A stretch of 64,000 nt of DNA from Nostocales cyanobacterium HT-58-2 (lineage in GTDB: Bacteria; Cyanobacteriota; Cyanobacteriia; Cyanobacteriales; Nostocaceae). Made by a program: the position numbers and the translations under genes. Below, one piece after another: positions 37,406 to 46,581 of the stretch; position 1 is the stretch's first letter; every line of letters begins with the position of its first letter. The stretch spans positions 869,001-933,000 of the forward strand of contig CP019636.1 of assembly GCA_002163975.1 (NCBI GenBank), written 5' to 3'. Below the pieces are notes generated by a model. It saw only the letters and a program-made list of their open reading frames with translations, had not been told where the DNA came from and made no database searches.

Positions 37406-37538
37406 CTACCTGAGAGACTGTTGTTAGAGAAATATGAAGGGGGCAAAACAAGACGATAAGCCGGAGGCTTGACGCTCCGCGTATCGCGAAAGAACTAACC
37501 ATCAATCATTTCTTATAAGTCACATCACTCTCTTGAAT

Positions 37539-38384
37539 TTAATCACTAGTTGTGGACACAGAAGCACCAGCTGCAGCAACAGAGACAAGTAGTATTGCAA
37601 CGATCGCGCGAAGCTGCAAAGTTTCTCCCAGGACAATAAAACCCATAAGTGCTGCTGCCACAGGTTCTAGACTCAACAACACACCAAAGACTTGTACAGG
37701 TAACGAGCGCAATGCTTCCAATTCCAACGAGTAAGGAACAGCAGATGAAAGCATTGCAACACCAAATCCCATTAGCAGCACGTTGGGCTTGAACAATGCT
37801 GAACCTCCTGCAAACATTCCTATAGGAAAAAGTATGATTGCGGCGATCGCCATTGCCAAGGCAAGCCCTCTTCCTCCAGGGAAAACTCGACCGACTTTAG
37901 CAGATAAGATGATGTAAGCAGCCCACAAGCTTCCAGCGAGAAGTGCTAGCGTTACACCAACCAAATCTAAGGTTAGTTCGCCTACGGGAGCTAATAGGAT
38001 GATACCAATCGCTGCTAGTACCACCCACAGCAAATCAAGAAGCTGACGGGAATTGACAATTGCCACGCCTAACGGTCCAATAAACTCAAGAGTGACGGCA
38101 ATACCCAGTGGAATGCGCTCTACAGCCATGTAGAATGAGAGGTTCATCAATGCCAACGAGAGACCAAAAAGACTCAAAATCCGGTAGTTTGAGCCAATAT
38201 TCTCCACTAAATCTTTTCGCCATAGAATCAGCAACACAACTGCTGCAAACCCAACCCTCAGAAATACCATTCCCATTGGACTCAAGGTTGCAAACAGGCT
38301 TTTAGCAAGCGCTGAACCCAGTTGGGTTGAGCCAATTGACAAAATAACAAGACTGGTTGGTGAGAGTGGAGAAACTGAACTCAT
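37539..38384 (-). CDS. EamA/DMT-family exporter (RhtA-like)
   Basis: A 281-residue inner-membrane protein with ten hydrophobic segments in two EamA repeats. ATG 38384 is preferred to an in-frame TTG six bases upstream. Motifs such as MGMVFLRVGFAAV and PLGIAVTLEFIGPLGVA are like RhtA-type exporters of threonine, homoserine and other amino acids or their analogues. It is a solo gene between a porin and a decayed kinase, so the substrate cannot be deduced from context. Confidence 0.85.
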   Translation of the reverse strand: MSSVSPLSPTSLVILSIGSTQLGSALAKSLFATLSPMGMVFLRVGFAAVVLLILWRKDLVENIGSNYRILSLFGLSLALMNLSFYMAVERIPLGIAVTLEFIGPLGVAIVNSRQLLDLLWVVLAAIGIILLAPVGELTLDLVGVTLALLAGSLWAAYIILSAKVGRVFPGGRGLALAMAIAAIILFPIGMFAGGSALFKPNVLLMGFGVAMLSSAVPYSLELEALRSLPVQVFGVLLSLEPVAAALMGFIVLGETLQLRAIVAILLVSVAAAGASVSTTSD

Positions 38385-38430
38385 TCTCAACTTGATTACC
38401 CTGGTTTTTCGGTGACAAATAAGTGTCCAG

Positions 38431-39277
38431 CTACGACAGTGGTAGCCTTACTGTCAAGGTTGTGCCTTCACCTACAACACTATTGATGATCACTTGACCT
38501 CCATGCAAATCCACACATTGCTTAACAATGACTAGTCCCAAACCAGTTCCTGGAAGCATACCGACATTAGTAGCACGATAGAAAGACTCGAACACATGAG
38601 GCAAATCTTTCTGAGGGATGCCAATACCTTTTACCAATTTCCTCGACTGCTGTGCTGAATATGGTCTCTAAATCGAGAGTACTACGGATGGCTTGGATGA
38701 CCCGATTGAGTCCTTTTGCTCGCCGTGCCTGATATAGGGTTTGTTGATAGAGTTGTGACTGCTGAATGGCGATCGCCAGTTGGTCGGCGACAGCAGTTGC
38801 CAATTCCACTTCTGAGTCCTGCCAATGGTGGGGATGACCATCTATGAGTACACACAAACTCCCCCAAACTTCACGGTTAAAATATAGTGGTAAGATTAAC
38901 CAAGCCCCTGGAAATTTTTCCGCAATTTTTCGACAAACTTCGTCCTCACAAAGGCTGACATCAGAAATTCTCGCTATCTCTAATCGCTTGAGTTGGACTG
39001 TCACAGGATTGCCTTCATCAGGAATTCCGTCACCCACAGATAAGGGCAATTCTAGGCGTGAGCGGTAGTGTGCTAAGGTTAACCAGATCTTTTTTTCCGG
39101 CAAATATTGTGAGATTTTTACATGGTCAACTTGCAACAGTTTGCCAATTTCCTCGACTGCTGTGCTGAATATGGTCTCTAAATCGAGAGTACTACGGATG
39201 GCTTGGATGACCCGATTTAGGACTTGTTCTCGCCGTGCTTGGTATAACATAGGTTGATCGAGTACGCCTAAGGTCAA
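38431..39277 (-). pseudogene. Decayed GAF-domain histidine kinase
   Basis: The N-terminal part encodes one GAF domain of about 170 residues (QARREQVLNRVIQAIRSTLD to LAIAIQQSQLYQQ) and the start of a second one. After EEIGK near 38635 the frame changes and what follows is only the end of a HATPase domain (GIGIPQKDLPHVFESF, GTGLGLVIVKQ, LHGG). So the rest of GAF2, any further sensor domains, and the HisKA domain have been deleted, with a frame change. A 74-bp segment is exactly repeated (38634-38707 and 39144-39217). It cannot encode a working kinase. Non-functional relic. Confidence 0.88.
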
Positions 39278-39355
39278 ATTTTACCAGGTCGCGCTCAGAA
39301 TGCCCCTATCATCCCCGTTGCACCGTACCTCTCCACCAGATGAACGCGCTTCAAG

Positions 39356-40144
39356 CTAAATTCCCGCACCATCCAAAAACTCTTCAATCACCAAATCACT
39401 GTTGGACTTACCATTGTCTGTTTGAGTATTGCCGCCTTCCATAGCGTGTAAAGATAAGTACACCTCTAACTCTTGGACTTGTTTGTTTGATGAGTGAGCT
39501 TTTAACTCTTCGAGTTGTTTTTCTAAAGCTTTGACGCGTTCAAATAAGGCGCGAATCACTTCTGCTTCTACATCTGGCAGTTTATTATGAGCTAGCACAT
39601 CAGCACTCTCGTCATCCTGACGGGTCACACGCCCTGGAACCCCGACTACGGTGGTGTTGCTAGGCACATCACGCAATACAACCGAACCTGCTCCGATGCG
39701 GACATGATCTCCTATATAAATATTGCCCAATACCTTAGCACCTGCGCCCACAACAACATGATTGCCTAGAGTCGGATGGCGTTTTCCTGTCTGTTTTCCA
39801 GTACCACCTAGGGTCACTCCTTGATAAATCAGGCTATAGTCACCCACCACTGCTGTCTCCCCAATGACTACTCCCATACCATGGTCAATAAAAATTCCTT
39901 TGCCAATCTTTGCTCCGGGATGAATTTCAATCCCAGTGAAAAACCGACTGATATGAGAGATGAATCGAGGTATGAAGGGCACACCCATTTTATAAAGCCA
40001 GTGTGCCACTCGATGGAAAATGATGGCTTGAAGACCAGGGTAACAGAACAAGACTTCCAGCCAGTTACGGGCTGCTGGATCACGCTCATAAATAGTTCGT
40101 AAATCTATGAGCAGTGTACTTGGTTCCAATCTGGAGAGGCTCAT
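39356..40144 (-). CDS. cysE: Serine O-acetyltransferase
   Basis: A 262-residue left-handed beta-helix acetyltransferase making O-acetylserine, the carbon skeleton for cysteine. ATG 40144 ([10 protein letters not shown]) is preferred; the longer frame to 40162 would run into an AATTCAAAATTC repeat. It has a helical N-terminal domain, hexapeptide repeats with [18 protein letters not shown] and [10 protein letters not shown], and the loop [13 protein letters not shown] of the active site. The C-terminus is extended by about 55 polar residues with coiled-coil character. It is divergent from an rrf2-type regulator, with a TACGGTA motif between, which suggests cysteine or sulfur control. Confidence 0.93.
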   Translation of the reverse strand: MSLSRLEPSTLLIDLRTIYERDPAARNWLEVLFCYPGLQAIIFHRVAHWLYKMGVPFIPRFISHISRFFTGIEIHPGAKIGKGIFIDHGMGVVIGETAVVGDYSLIYQGVTLGGTGKQTGKRHPTLGNHVVVGAGAKVLGNIYIGDHVRIGAGSVVLRDVPSNTTVVGVPGRVTRQDDESADVLAHNKLPDVEAEVIRALFERVKALEKQLEELKAHSSNKQVQELEVYLSLHAMEGGNTQTDNGKSNSDLVIEEFLDGAGI

Positions 40145-40323
40145 AAACAATTCAAAATTCAAAATTCAAAACATCTCTGCTAGCAGGCTTTCTGGCATCT
40201 TCATACAAATTCAATATGCATCAGCACAGCATTCCACATCGACTCCTAGTCTCAAGAAAACTTGCCTGGTGTCATTAATCGTGTGATGAATCAAGTCATT
40301 TGTGGAAATTTTGTTGGATAATC

Positions 40324-40348
40324 TACGGTAAGTTGATAAAAATATGAC
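40324..40348. promoter_or_regulatory. TACGGTA-type putative operator between cysE and rrf2
   Basis: TACGGTAAGTTGATAAAAA is among the closest matches to the shared motif. It lies in the divergent gap, about 180 bp from cysE and 130 bp from the rrf2 start. Confidence 0.45.
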
Positions 40349-40458
40349 TTTTTTTAGCTGTTATGTAGGATGCTATCACATTCAATACTTTCATGAAAAC
40401 TAATTTCTCCTAAAATTACGATAAGTCTATTGACTAACAGTAATATATTGAGAATATA

Positions 40459-40926
40459 TTGGGTACGGACTTGAATAGCCAAAACTACGCTCTTTTGGAT
40501 TTGTCTTCCAAAGTCGAATACGCACTGCTGGCACTTTTAGAACTGGCAAGTCATAAGGGAAAGAGGACACCTCTAACTATGAGTGAAATCACTGCCAAAC
40601 AACCCATACCCGAACGCTATCTGGAACAAATTCTTACCAGTTTGCGACGAGCAGGTGTGGTGCAGAGTCATCGTGGCTCGAGAGGCGGCTTTGTTTTAGT
40701 TCGCGAACCTTGGCAAATTACCTTACTGGAGATTGTCACTTTGGTTGAAGGAGAACGCAAAGAAAGAGAACCCTCTCTTCCTCCCACCTTAGAAAGGAAT
40801 TTGGTTCATGAAATTTGGGAACAAGCCAACACTGCCTCTGTTGAAGTTTTACGCAGCTATACCCTCCAAGACTTGTGTCAGCAGAGAGAAGCTCGCTTGC
40901 AGCAAGGTCCAATGTATTACATTTAG
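40459..40926 (+). CDS. Rrf2 family transcriptional regulator (copy 1)
   Basis: A protein of up to 155 residues. The winged HTH occupies the first half: LSSKVEYALLALLELASH, ITAKQPIPERYLEQILTSLRRAGVVQSHRGSRGGF. No cluster of three cysteines is present, so it is not an IscR-type iron-sulfur sensor. It is more like CymR-type cysteine regulators, and its divergent partner is cysE. The start is uncertain: TTG 40459 is the longest, TTG 40495 is also possible, and homologues begin just before LSSK. It ends in MYYI, as do the other two Rrf2 proteins here. Confidence 0.85.
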   Translation: MGTDLNSQNYALLDLSSKVEYALLALLELASHKGKRTPLTMSEITAKQPIPERYLEQILTSLRRAGVVQSHRGSRGGFVLVREPWQITLLEIVTLVEGERKEREPSLPPTLERNLVHEIWEQANTASVEVLRSYTLQDLCQQREARLQQGPMYYI

Positions 40927-41194
40927 ATATTGAGGAGTCACCATATGTAGATAGCAAACAACATCACAGACTTGGCTGGACAGATTCCTGTAGTTCGCTT
41001 AAACGAGATTCCCCAACAATTGAAACTGTTCTAGCAATAATGGCATTAGCTAAAGATAACTTAGTCTATTCTAACAGTACTTAACATAAGGTGCAGGGTG
41101 TATGGGTAGGAGCGCAAAGCAATGCGCTTGTAAGGGTGTAGGGAGAGTGCCATTACTCTTCTAACTACACCCCAAAATTTCAGATCCAGCTTCA

Positions 41195-41647
41195 CTACTC
41201 AACGATTACTGTGTTCAACGAGTCTAGAGGAATGGTAAAGACATAATAAACAACCCCAATTCCCAGAAGTATGACAGCAAGACTAGAGAGGATGACTAAT
41301 CGGTCTGCTGGTTTATAAGTATCCTCGTCGATGTCGCGACGGACAACCAGGTAATGCTGGGTTGAAAGTAGTACTGTTAACAGACCAACTAATGCAAAAG
41401 CCAAACCTAACTTCCAGCCATTACCAGGTGCTTGAGGTGCCAGAGGAGGACGAAGAATACGAAGGCGGACAATCAAGACGCCAAACCCCATTAGGGCAAT
41501 TCCACTCCTCATCCATGCGAGATAAGTACGTTCGTTTGCTAAATGCTCCCGTACTTTATCTGAACTAGGACTCTTTGGCTTTTCTGTTGGCTGTTCTTTT
41601 TCTGAATCTTCTGCATTAGCCTTAATAAATTTGAATGGTAGCTGCAT
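41195..41647 (-). CDS. DUF202 (YidH-like) membrane protein
   Basis: A 150-residue inner-membrane protein with the DUF202 opening HLANERTYLAWMRSGIALMGFG followed by three membrane segments. ATG 41647 is chosen; a longer frame reaches 41695 and a GTG at 41653 is possible. The family's function is unknown. It lies alone between the Rrf2 regulator and a decayed gene. Confidence 0.8.
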   Translation of the reverse strand: MQLPFKFIKANAEDSEKEQPTEKPKSPSSDKVREHLANERTYLAWMRSGIALMGFGVLIVRLRILRPPLAPQAPGNGWKLGLAFALVGLLTVLLSTQHYLVVRRDIDEDTYKPADRLVILSSLAVILLGIGVVYYVFTIPLDSLNTVIVE

Positions 41648-41918
41648 TGACACAACTTGTTCATCTCCTCTATAAAAATGAGAAAAATTTATCAAGATAA
41701 AAGCTAATTTTTCTATTGATAGATTTTTTAGTATTTAACATGAAAAACTATTATTTTAGCTATTTCAAGACTTACAGACTTTTACAGTGTTTTATTTGAT
41801 TCTCACTGGATAAAAATATTTTTTAATTTAATATTTTTTAAGATTATACAGCAATTTAAATTATTTTAAAACTATTTTAACTAGTTAATTACAAAATCAT
41901 ATGAGAGTTGATATAGAA
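41648..41918. other. A+T-rich intergenic stretch
   Basis: Very A+T-rich sequence upstream of the DUF202 gene, presumably its promoter. No open frame, repeat or motif stands out. Confidence 0.5.
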
Positions 41919-41940
41919 AAAGTCCTCTTGTGAGGACTTT
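41915..41940 (-). terminator. Rho-independent terminator, minus strand
   Basis: AAAGTCCTC (41919-41927) and GAGGACTTT (41932-41940) form a perfect 9-bp stem with loop TTGT. On the minus strand the stem is followed by T-rich sequence. It lies 60 bp after the stop of the decayed secreted-protein gene and probably served it and the CadD gene. Confidence 0.7.
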
Positions 41941-41999
41941 CGTTATATACTAGGAGCATTCGTTCCTAACTGTCATATTGACACAACAAATGAGTGATA

Positions 42000-42258
42000 T
42001 TAGTCATTCATTGATGCATTAGAAATTCCAGTATCAAGAACCGCTTGCAAGCTATCAGGTATAAACCAGTTTCTTTCACCAGTTTTGACAACTTTAGCAG
42101 GCGGAACATTGAAACCAATTTCGGATGTCGCCAGAACCAATCTGGCAACTGATTAAGTTCTATCTACAATCTTATAAGCTACAGCATTTCTTTGTTCCTG
42201 TACTTCAGGAGTATCTATCGCTGCTACCTTCACGTCGCTTGGTAGATAAACGCCTCCC
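42000..42258 (-). pseudogene. Relic of the conserved secreted protein (copy 3)
   Basis: The minus strand reads GVYLPSDVKVAA, then KIVDRT, a TAA stop, and SVARLVLATSEIGFNVPP through NWFIPDSLQAVLD to ISNAS, ending at a stop at 42000. This matches the C-terminal half of the proteins at 16099-16743 and 49188-49841 (for example GVYIPSDVTAIAL, NWYVPKVSQAFLD). The N-terminal half with the signal peptide is absent and one internal stop interrupts the rest, so it is non-functional. It follows a CadD gene in the same direction, the same arrangement as copy 1. Confidence 0.8.
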
Positions 42259-42462
42259 TATTGCCTTCTTTGATGACGAAATTGTGTATCAGTTTGAACT
42301 TAAAACTCAGGACTCAGAATTTAGTTTGATAATTCTTTTAGACTGTTTGGAAAGTCGATGGAAAAAACATGATGTTTCTTCGTAATATCAAAAGTTTTTT
42401 CCTGGTTAAATCTTATGGATTTTTCTGTAGACTCATTCTGAGTTCTGAATTCTGAGTTGTAC

Positions 42463-43185
42463 TCAATTTTTTTCAATTTCAGAGACTATTTGAGGTGCTC
42501 TCCAAAGGTTTTTACTCACATTTAGTAAGTAAAAACAGCTTATGACTAAAGTCAGTACAGCTAAAGTAGGATTTTCCAAAGTGTGACAATTCACTAGAAT
42601 CAAAACACCCAACCCCATCAGAACAAAGGGAACGAGTTGATTCCCGTAGCGAGTTATAGCATTGACCATTACGGGTATGCGAGTTAACTGGTATGCTGCA
42701 TAACACCAAACTGCCACTAGCGAGAAAAAGACTCCAAGAATCACGGCTAGACTCTCCCAAGTACAGCTAGCAAACAATGGTGCGTAAATAGCGATGTTGT
42801 CACTTCCGTTGGCAACTGTCACAGCAGCGACACTATAGGTTTGGGGAGACAAAAAACTAGAAAACCAATGTCTATCAGACTCTTCTGGTTCTGTCTCTGC
42901 TTCAGGATCATCACTATCCTGATTCAACAAGCGCGTAATCCCAATCATGATGGGAGCTATACCTAGCAATCCAATCCAGGGCTGCGGTAGGATAAGGCTA
43001 CCGAAAAAACTTGGCAAGCTAGCGATAACTAGGGCACCGAAACCAAGGTATTGACCTGTAACGATGTGACGACTACGAAAAATTGCATTCACCTGCGCGA
43101 AAAACAGCGACAGAATGACAATGTCGTCGAGGTTGGTAGCTGCAAAGGCAGATAACCCAGTGGGAATTGCGGTGTATAGACTCAT
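42463..43185 (-). CDS. CadD-like transporter (copy 2)
   Basis: A 240-residue Cad-family membrane protein. ATG 43185 (MSLYTAIPTGLSAFAATNLD) is chosen because it aligns with the other copies; the frame extends 87 bases further upstream. It has ATNLDDIVILSLFFAQVN, RHIVTGQYLGF and NGSDNIAIYAPLFA. Predicted to export cadmium or a related cation. Its upstream neighbour on the same strand is a relic of an APC permease and its downstream neighbour a relic of the secreted protein, so it is the surviving member of a duplicated block. Confidence 0.85.
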   Translation of the reverse strand: MSLYTAIPTGLSAFAATNLDDIVILSLFFAQVNAIFRSRHIVTGQYLGFGALVIASLPSFFGSLILPQPWIGLLGIAPIMIGITRLLNQDSDDPEAETEPEESDRHWFSSFLSPQTYSVAAVTVANGSDNIAIYAPLFASCTWESLAVILGVFFSLVAVWCYAAYQLTRIPVMVNAITRYGNQLVPFVLMGLGVLILVNCHTLENPTLAVLTLVISCFYLLNVSKNLWRAPQIVSEIEKN

Positions 43186-43259
43186 TTGTGTTTGTCCTTT
43201 ATTCTTAACTCTTTTGCTTAGACTTCTTGCAGAAGTCGGGAACAGGGAACGCTTAACTC

Positions 43260-43487
43260 TTAACACTCCCAAGTCTTTCCTGTTGTCTGTTGCCTACCTA
43301 TTGCAAAAGGTACTTTTGCAAGAGACTCCATGAGCTTTTGCTCACAAGGAACAATGAAAATGATGCTGGAACGACTTTGCGTTGTTTTAGGCTCTATTTT
43401 CAAGGCAGGTCTCTTGTGTTGTTTGAGCCGACCTGAGATTTCGTCATCAAGTGATGAAGGAATCGCCACTGGGTCAGGACGCAACAA
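43260..43487 (-). CDS. Small hypothetical open frame
   Basis: A possible 75-residue frame with a TTG start, following the APC relic. The sequence (IPSSLDDEISGRLKQHK, SIIFIVPCEQKLME) is not obviously low-complexity, but I recognise no family. It could be a real small protein, or the end of another decayed gene fused behind the permease relic. Confidence 0.25.
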   Translation of the reverse strand: MLRPDPVAIPSSLDDEISGRLKQHKRPALKIEPKTTQSRSSIIFIVPCEQKLMESLAKVPFAIGRQQTTGKTWEC

Positions 43488-43596
43488 TTAAACCAATGTT
43501 GGATGTTGAATTGCAGTGGGAGCTATAACAGCAAAGGATGGGGAATCCGGCTTGAAGCTGTATGCACTCTTTATTCTGTTGAGTTTTATCAGTCAT
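43480..43596 (-). pseudogene. Relic of an APC-family permease
   Basis: The minus strand from ATG 43596 (MTDKTQQNK) encodes in shifted frames SFAVIAPTAIQ and SNIGLIVA. These and the DNA match the N-terminal region of the intact APC permease at 50431 (SFAVIAPTTIP, SNIGLIVA). The rest of the permease is missing. It lies upstream of a CadD gene, as the intact permease does at 50431-51885, so it is part of a decayed duplicated block. Confidence 0.7.
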
Positions 43597-44015
43597 GGTA
43601 AGCACCTTTCCTAGCGTCTAGTTGTCTGAGTTAAACTGGTAAACTTTGCCTTAACAGGTTCCTCTGCTGTGGGATAGTTTTCACTTTATTGCCCTCTATC
43701 AGTAGAAGCAAATATTCTTTTTTGTCAAAGTGATAGATTGAATTTATTAATCGTTCCAAGTTTTGTAATATAGATAACTCTTTTAACTTGTCATTTACGG
43801 CTACAAATTGAGAAAAATTTAGAATTTTAATTTATGAATGCAAAATTCGTGGTAATCTTAACTGCTGGAGAAGTTTATAGTTGCATTTATAACTCAGTAT
43901 TAAATAACTAAGTACTTATGCAGTGACGAGGTATACTTCTTTGTACTCTCTTTGTCAATTAAGCTTAAGTAAATAAGTTAAAGCCAAATATGTCAGAGAA
44001 GCTTGAGTTTTAACA

Positions 44016-44039
44016 ACGGTATTTATCTCGAATTACCGT
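44016..44039. promoter_or_regulatory. Dyad operator ACGGTA-N12-TACCGT upstream of lysR
   Basis: The perfect six-base inverted repeat has the same 12-bp spacer as the sbpA site. It ends 68 bp before the LysR-type gene. It could be a target of this LysR protein (autoregulation) or of the shared regulator. Confidence 0.5.
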
Positions 44040-44107
44040 ACAATACTAGACAACTGTCCGCCTACAGTGGCGAAATAAAAACACCCAAGAAGACCTAAAG
44101 ATCCAAA

Positions 44108-45031
44108 ATGACGCTTGAGCAGTTGCGAGTTTTTTTAGCAGTTGCGGAACTGATGCACTTTACCCGTGCTGCAGAAGCGCTTTACATTACCCAACCAGCT
44201 GTCAGCGCAGCCATTCAAAGCTTAGAAACAGAATACGGGGTGAAACTATTCCACAGGATTGGTCGCCATATTGAAATTACCGATGCAGGTAAGTTACTTC
44301 AAATGGAGGCTCAGAAGATACTTGATCAAGTTTCTTTGACTGAGCGCGGTATGCGAGAATTGAACAATTTGCAACGGGGTGAGTTAAAGCTGGCATCAAG
44401 TTTAACTATCGGTAACTACTGGTTGCCAGATAAAATTAGCCAGTTCAAGCGCCAATACCCTGGTATTCATATCGATTGCACGTTAGGTAATGCAGAAGAA
44501 ATTTGCGAAGGGACAGCGACGGGACTTTTTGATTTTGGTTTAGTGACAGGAGAAGTCAAAGCCTCCCTAAAAAACTCTCTAGAGCAGGAAATTGTGGGGA
44601 GCGATCGCCTGCAAATTGTGGTTGGCACATCTCACCCCTGGTTTAGTCGGACAGAAATTTCTTCAGCAGAATTACTAACCACAACTTGGGTGATGCGAGA
44701 GTCGGGTTCGGGAGCACAGCAAATGTTTGAGCACGCTCTACAAAGTTGGGGAATTGACCCAACTGACTTAGATGTTGTTCTTGTCTTGAGCAGTAGCGAG
44801 ATGGTGAAGGCAGTGGTTGAAAGCGGTATTGGTGCTGCTGCGATTCCTGAACTGATGGTTAGAAAAGAAATACAACTGTCCACACTTCATGCGGTTCGTG
44901 TGGTGGACACAAAACAAAAGACAAAGTTAGAAATTATTCAACCTGTTTGGAAGCTCAAACACCGACAGCGGTTTCAGACTAGAGTGGCGATCGCTTTTGA
45001 ACAGATTTTGACCCAATGTCTTGTGGTATAG
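44108..45031 (+). CDS. LysR-type transcriptional regulator
   Basis: A 307-residue regulator. The N-terminal winged HTH (MTLEQLRVFLAVAELMHFTRAAEALYITQPAVSAAIQSLE) is followed by the coiled dimer helix and a two-lobed effector-binding domain (about residues 90-300, LKLASSLTIGNYWLPD, LFDFGLVTGEV, STEMVKAVVESGIGAAAIPE-like). It belongs with the CysB/CbbR-type of LysR proteins. Its setting between CadD and sulfur genes suggests control of sulfur or thiol stress. A TACCGT dyad lies 68 bp before it. Confidence 0.92.
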   Translation: MTLEQLRVFLAVAELMHFTRAAEALYITQPAVSAAIQSLETEYGVKLFHRIGRHIEITDAGKLLQMEAQKILDQVSLTERGMRELNNLQRGELKLASSLTIGNYWLPDKISQFKRQYPGIHIDCTLGNAEEICEGTATGLFDFGLVTGEVKASLKNSLEQEIVGSDRLQIVVGTSHPWFSRTEISSAELLTTTWVMRESGSGAQQMFEHALQSWGIDPTDLDVVLVLSSSEMVKAVVESGIGAAAIPELMVRKEIQLSTLHAVRVVDTKQKTKLEIIQPVWKLKHRQRFQTRVAIAFEQILTQCLVV

Positions 45032-45315
45032 GCTCGTATAGCTATTTTTAGTTCAGTCTTGCGCCAAAACTAGGGTGGAGTCAAATGAATATGCCATAGT
45101 GGAAAAAGTGTTTGAACTTATTCATCACTTTTATTTATTAAAATAACAAAAAATAATATTTGCTTTTATTAATGATATTCTTTATACTGAAACATTCCTG
45201 CAAGTTCGCAGGTTGATGAGATACTACCAGCGTGATTGTGACCCTAATTTTACTAGTTGGGCTGATGTTCAACCTCATTGCAGGAAATAACTTATTGGGT
45301 CTATGTCTCTCACCT

Positions 45316-45753
45316 ATGGAACTCTCAAACAAAACTGAGTACGCGATTCTCTCGCTGATGGCACTAGCAGCTTGCTACCCTATCAGTGAATCCTTGCAAA
45401 TCCGCGAGATAGCAGCGCGACAAAATATACCAAACCGCTACTTGGAAGAACTTCTTGCGACACTGAGACGCGGAGGTTTGATTAAGAGCATACGCGGCGT
45501 TAAAGGTGGCTATGTTCTAGCACGTGATCCGCGCAAGATTACACTTTTAGATGCTTTCCTTTGCATAGAAGGATTAGACGCTGGTGTACCCAACAGGAAT
45601 TCCACTTCTCAAACGGTAGAAACTGAAGTCATTCAAGAACTCTGGCACGAAGCTTGTCAGGCAGCTTATTCTGTTCTACAAAAGTATACGCTCCACGACC
45701 TTTGTGAGCAACGAGAGAAACGACGACAGATGGAACTTATGTACTATATTTAG
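45316..45753 (+). CDS. Rrf2 family transcriptional regulator (copy 2)
   Basis: A 145-residue winged-helix regulator. ATG 45316 (MELSNKTEYAILSLMALAAC) is chosen over a start 84 bases upstream because Rrf2 proteins begin just before this helix. It has IAARQNIPNRYLEELLATLRRGGLIKSIRGVKGGY. A Cys in AACYP is present but no three-Cys cluster, so it is not a typical iron-sulfur Rrf2. Ends LMYYI. It converges on a CadD-like gene, its likely target or neighbour. Confidence 0.88.
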   Translation: MELSNKTEYAILSLMALAACYPISESLQIREIAARQNIPNRYLEELLATLRRGGLIKSIRGVKGGYVLARDPRKITLLDAFLCIEGLDAGVPNRNSTSQTVETEVIQELWHEACQAAYSVLQKYTLHDLCEQREKRRQMELMYYI

Positions 45754-45786
45754 TCTTTCTTTTATACTTTACAAATGACTCATGAC

Positions 45787-45817
45787 AAATAACGATCAAC
45801 ACGAGTTATCGTTATTT
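45787..45817. terminator. Inverted repeat shared by convergent gene ends
   Basis: AAATAACGAT (45787-45796) and ATCGTTATTT (45808-45817) form a perfect 10-bp stem. It overlaps the stop codon of the minus-strand CadD gene and lies 33 bp after the rrf2 stop, so it could act as a two-way terminator. Confidence 0.5.
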
Positions 45818-46500
45818 GTATCCATTTCCTGATCATCTTTGACTAAAATTACTAAACATAGACAGCTAGCTAGGAGTTTGATTGGGTTCAAAGCGCCACT
45901 TTTTAAAGTAATAAAAGCACCTAATCCCATCAAAACAAAAGGCACAAAATAATTGCCGTATTGAATGAGGATATCAGCTATTCCTGTTTGATGTGTTAAT
46001 TTATATGCGCAATAGCACCAAATTCCTATTAGTAGAAAGAATATAAATATAATTGCTAAAAAGCTCCATAAGTTACTACTCGCAAATAATGGCACATAAA
46101 CGCTAATATTATCGCTACCGTTTGCAACAGTGATAGCTGCTACACTATAAACTTGGGGAGGAAAAAAACTCGTCAAAGTCGAATATTCCAATTGTTCTGT
46201 TTCTGGTGTAACTTCCTGGGAATCCTCTTCTTGATTTACCAAACTGCTGATACCTATAGCAATAGGAATTAAACCGAGTAATCCAATCCAGTTTGGCGGC
46301 AAAATTAAACCACCAAATAAACCAGGTAGACTAGCAATGACAAGTACTGTGAACCCTAAATATTGACCTAAAATAATGTGCCTACGAGTCAAGGTAGAGT
46401 TCACTTGGGAAAAAAATAGTAGCAATATAAGAATATCATCAATATTGGTGGCAGTGAAGGAAACTATTCCTGTACTAATAGCAGAAACTAATTCACTCAT
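45796..46500 (-). CDS. CadD-like transporter (copy 3)
   Basis: A 234-residue Cad-family membrane protein: MSELVSAISTGIVSFTATNI, DDILILLLFFSQVN, RHIILGQYLGF and NGSDNISVYVPLFA. It is divergent from CadD copy 4, with only about 80 bp between the two starts. Together they form a head-to-head pair of paralogues that may share one control region or act as a heteromer. Predicted cation (cadmium-type) export. Confidence 0.85.
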   Translation of the reverse strand: MSELVSAISTGIVSFTATNIDDILILLLFFSQVNSTLTRRHIILGQYLGFTVLVIASLPGLFGGLILPPNWIGLLGLIPIAIGISSLVNQEEDSQEVTPETEQLEYSTLTSFFPPQVYSVAAITVANGSDNISVYVPLFASSNLWSFLAIIFIFFLLIGIWCYCAYKLTHQTGIADILIQYGNYFVPFVLMGLGAFITLKSGALNPIKLLASCLCLVILVKDDQEMDTNNDNSC

Positions 46501-46581
46501 GTATGTATATGAAAAAGAAGAATTGAGAAGACAGAATTATGATTTTATTTTTAATAACATCATATTTTCTCATTATTGAAA

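Noticed and set aside
42125..42385. 86-codon plus-strand frame
   Set aside because: It lies opposite the relic of the secreted protein, whose minus-strand similarity explains the sequence; no domain on the plus strand.
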